Positions 40,533-41,424 of a stretch of DNA of 41,424 nt are shown piece after piece; positions within the stretch are counted from its first letter, which is position 1; every line of letters begins with the position of its first letter. Origin of the DNA: Opitutales bacterium UBA7389 (lineage in GTDB: Bacteria > Verrucomicrobiota > Verrucomicrobiia > Opitutales > Opitutaceae); NCBI GenBank assembly GCA_002474325.1, contig DKNL01000215.1, positions 1 through 41,424 of the forward strand, given 5' to 3'. The notes beneath the pieces are model-generated. The model was not told the origin of the DNA, did no database searches, and saw only the letters and a program-made list of their open reading frames with translations. The translations under genes were made by a program, and so were the position numbers.

Positions 40533-41424
40533 TCAATTCCAAGGATTCTTCCAGCGCGTCGCCTCGATTCCGGTTATGCCATCTCGAGTAATGTAATATA
40601 CAGAGAGCAGGCTGCCATCCTCCATCTCTACCGTTAGCGGATAGCCATTATCGCCAGGACGACCAGATCCATCGGCACGGAGCGACACGATATCTTCCTC
40701 AAGCCAGGTTCTTCCAAAGTCTCGGCTTAGAGCAGCTCTAATACCGATGGGTTTGTCGCGAAAGCCATAAGTGCAAAGCATACTGCCATTTCCCAAGGTA
40801 ATCAGATGAGGGGGATGTCCGTGTAGATGCGTTTCTACCGCTTTCGACCAAGTTTTGCCTCGGTCCGATGAATGGGCTGTCCACATCTTGCTCCCCAGAG
40901 CAGGCTCCGTGCGCATCATGGCTACGATTTCTCCATTGGCCGCTTGTTCGATAGAAGTTTCTCCGAAGCTACGTTTTTTTTCTGGATCGGCGGCAATGGT
41001 CAGGAAATCCCAACTAAGACCATCATCTTCGCTGTGTAGCAACCAAGATTCGTAAAAGCGGACGTTGGCGGTTGGTCGCCCGTAAACGGCACACAAAATC
41101 GTGTTGGTATCGAGACGAAGATCTGTGGCGGGACCGAGAAAACTCATGATCAATCCCTTTATGGGAACATCAATCTCCTGCTGCGTCCAAGTGATTCCGT
41201 TGTTCTCGCTGACGCGAACGTAACAACCGTAGGCGTAGGTCACGCGACCATCAGGCGAATTGCGTACTTCGATTCCTTGCCGTTCAAATTCTTGGCGGTG
41301 CTCCGCTTTGACGTATCGCCAGGCATGGGCATTGGGATCCACCATGCGGCCTGGCTTTCCCGACCCACTTGCCCATTCGGGATTGTGGGCATCATCGTCG
41401 GTTGCTTGCCAAGTTCGCCCGCCA
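40533..41424 (-). CDS. sialidase-fold (BNR/Asp-box) protein, N-terminus cut by window edge
   Basis: The frame is open from the right edge to the TGA at 40533-40535, about 296 visible residues. The ATG at 41345 is internal, since in-frame coding continues upstream with 'GGRTWQATDDDAHNPEW'. Four Asp boxes are visible: 'SENNGITW', 'SEDDGLSW', 'SSDRGKTW' and 'SRDFGRTW'. 'GETSIEQAANGEIVAMMRTE' is a typical blade between them and includes the Glu/Arg pattern seen in exo-sialidase-like proteins. The activity is unproven. The family is shared with the protein at 17714, but the two are not close copies. Any signal peptide would lie outside the window. Confidence 0.85.
   Translation of the reverse strand, partial: GGRTWQATDDDAHNPEWASGSGKPGRMVDPNAHAWRYVKAEHRQEFERQGIEVRNSPDGRVTYAYGCYVRVSENNGITWTQQEIDVPIKGLIMSFLGPATDLRLDTNTILCAVYGRPTANVRFYESWLLHSEDDGLSWDFLTIAADPEKKRSFGETSIEQAANGEIVAMMRTEPALGSKMWTAHSSDRGKTWSKAVETHLHGHPPHLITLGNGSMLCTYGFRDKPIGIRAALSRDFGRTWLEEDIVSLRADGSGRPGDNGYPLTVEMEDGSLLSVYYITRDGITGIEATRWKNPWN

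Noticed and set aside
1..41424. CRISPR arrays, tRNA or rRNA genes, transposases
   Set aside because: No regularly spaced repeats, no tRNA-like clover pattern and no transposase domain were seen on either strand.

Overview
The window looks like a chromosomal segment from a heterotrophic Verrucomicrobiota bacterium, probably Opitutales/Puniceicoccales-like. This is inferred from gene families, not from a marker gene. The grounds are two DUF1552 + DUF1592-type (Planctomycete/Verrucomicrobia-specific cytochrome) gene pairs, three FAD_oxidored-family proteins, a very large TonB-dependent receptor with the N-terminal 'YELSPFSISADENEGY' type start, many Tat or Sec signals, and few recognisable Shine-Dalgarno sites. 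I saw no tRNA, rRNA, CRISPR array or transposase.

Layout. 1-3947 (minus): DUF1552 protein followed by a DUF1592-type cytochrome that runs off the left edge and has no closed reading frame in the window. 4399-6027 (plus): exported formylglycine sulfatase. 6168-8168: two divergent exported alpha/beta hydrolases. 8199-12471 (minus): second DUF1552/DUF1592 pair; its cytochrome carries an extra heme-binding domain inserted in the middle. 12677-14731 (plus): Tat-exported FAD oxidoreductase with a C-terminal beta-sandwich. 14869-18832 (minus operon): sialidase-fold protein, DHDPS-family aldolase, cytoplasmic paralogue of the FAD oxidoreductase. 19066-19614 (plus): exported VOC protein. 19785-26137 (minus operon of six genes): carbamoyltransferase, SxtJ-like membrane protein, DUF5989 protein, membrane protein with a DUF2271-like domain and a flavinylation motif, ApbE flavin transferase, PQQ-like beta-propeller. 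26264-28147 (minus): third FAD oxidoreductase, divergent from 28567-31833 (plus), the TonB-dependent receptor. 32053-37433 (plus): Tat-exported enolase-superfamily protein, DHDPS-family aldolase, second enolase-superfamily protein, SSS symporter. 37703-40210 (plus): SGNH-hydrolase/TPR fusion. 40211-40532: probable remnant of an FG-GAP protein. 40533-41424 (minus): sialidase-fold protein cut by the right edge.

The genes read as a uptake and breakdown locus for a glycan or acid sugar: receptor at the outer membrane, sulfatase, esterases and Tat-exported redox enzymes in the periplasm, sodium symporter at the inner membrane, then enolase-type dehydratases and DHDPS-type aldolases. The substrate cannot be named from sequence.

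Two signals tie the region together. First, a near-identical palindrome (core TCAAYGRTTGA, LacI-operator-like) occurs four times, always between genes, before both DUF1552/DUF1592 pairs, two Tat-exported FAD oxidoreductases and the TonB receptor. This suggests one regulon with a regulator outside the window. Second, the six-gene operon pairs ApbE with a membrane protein bearing a D-T-Y-S-G-A-T flavinylation motif, next to a carbamoyltransferase-SxtJ-DUF5989 block; it may be an extracytoplasmic flavin electron-transfer module. REP-like inverted repeats of the GTAGGAGC type are scattered through the window, and two of them sit inside reading frames.
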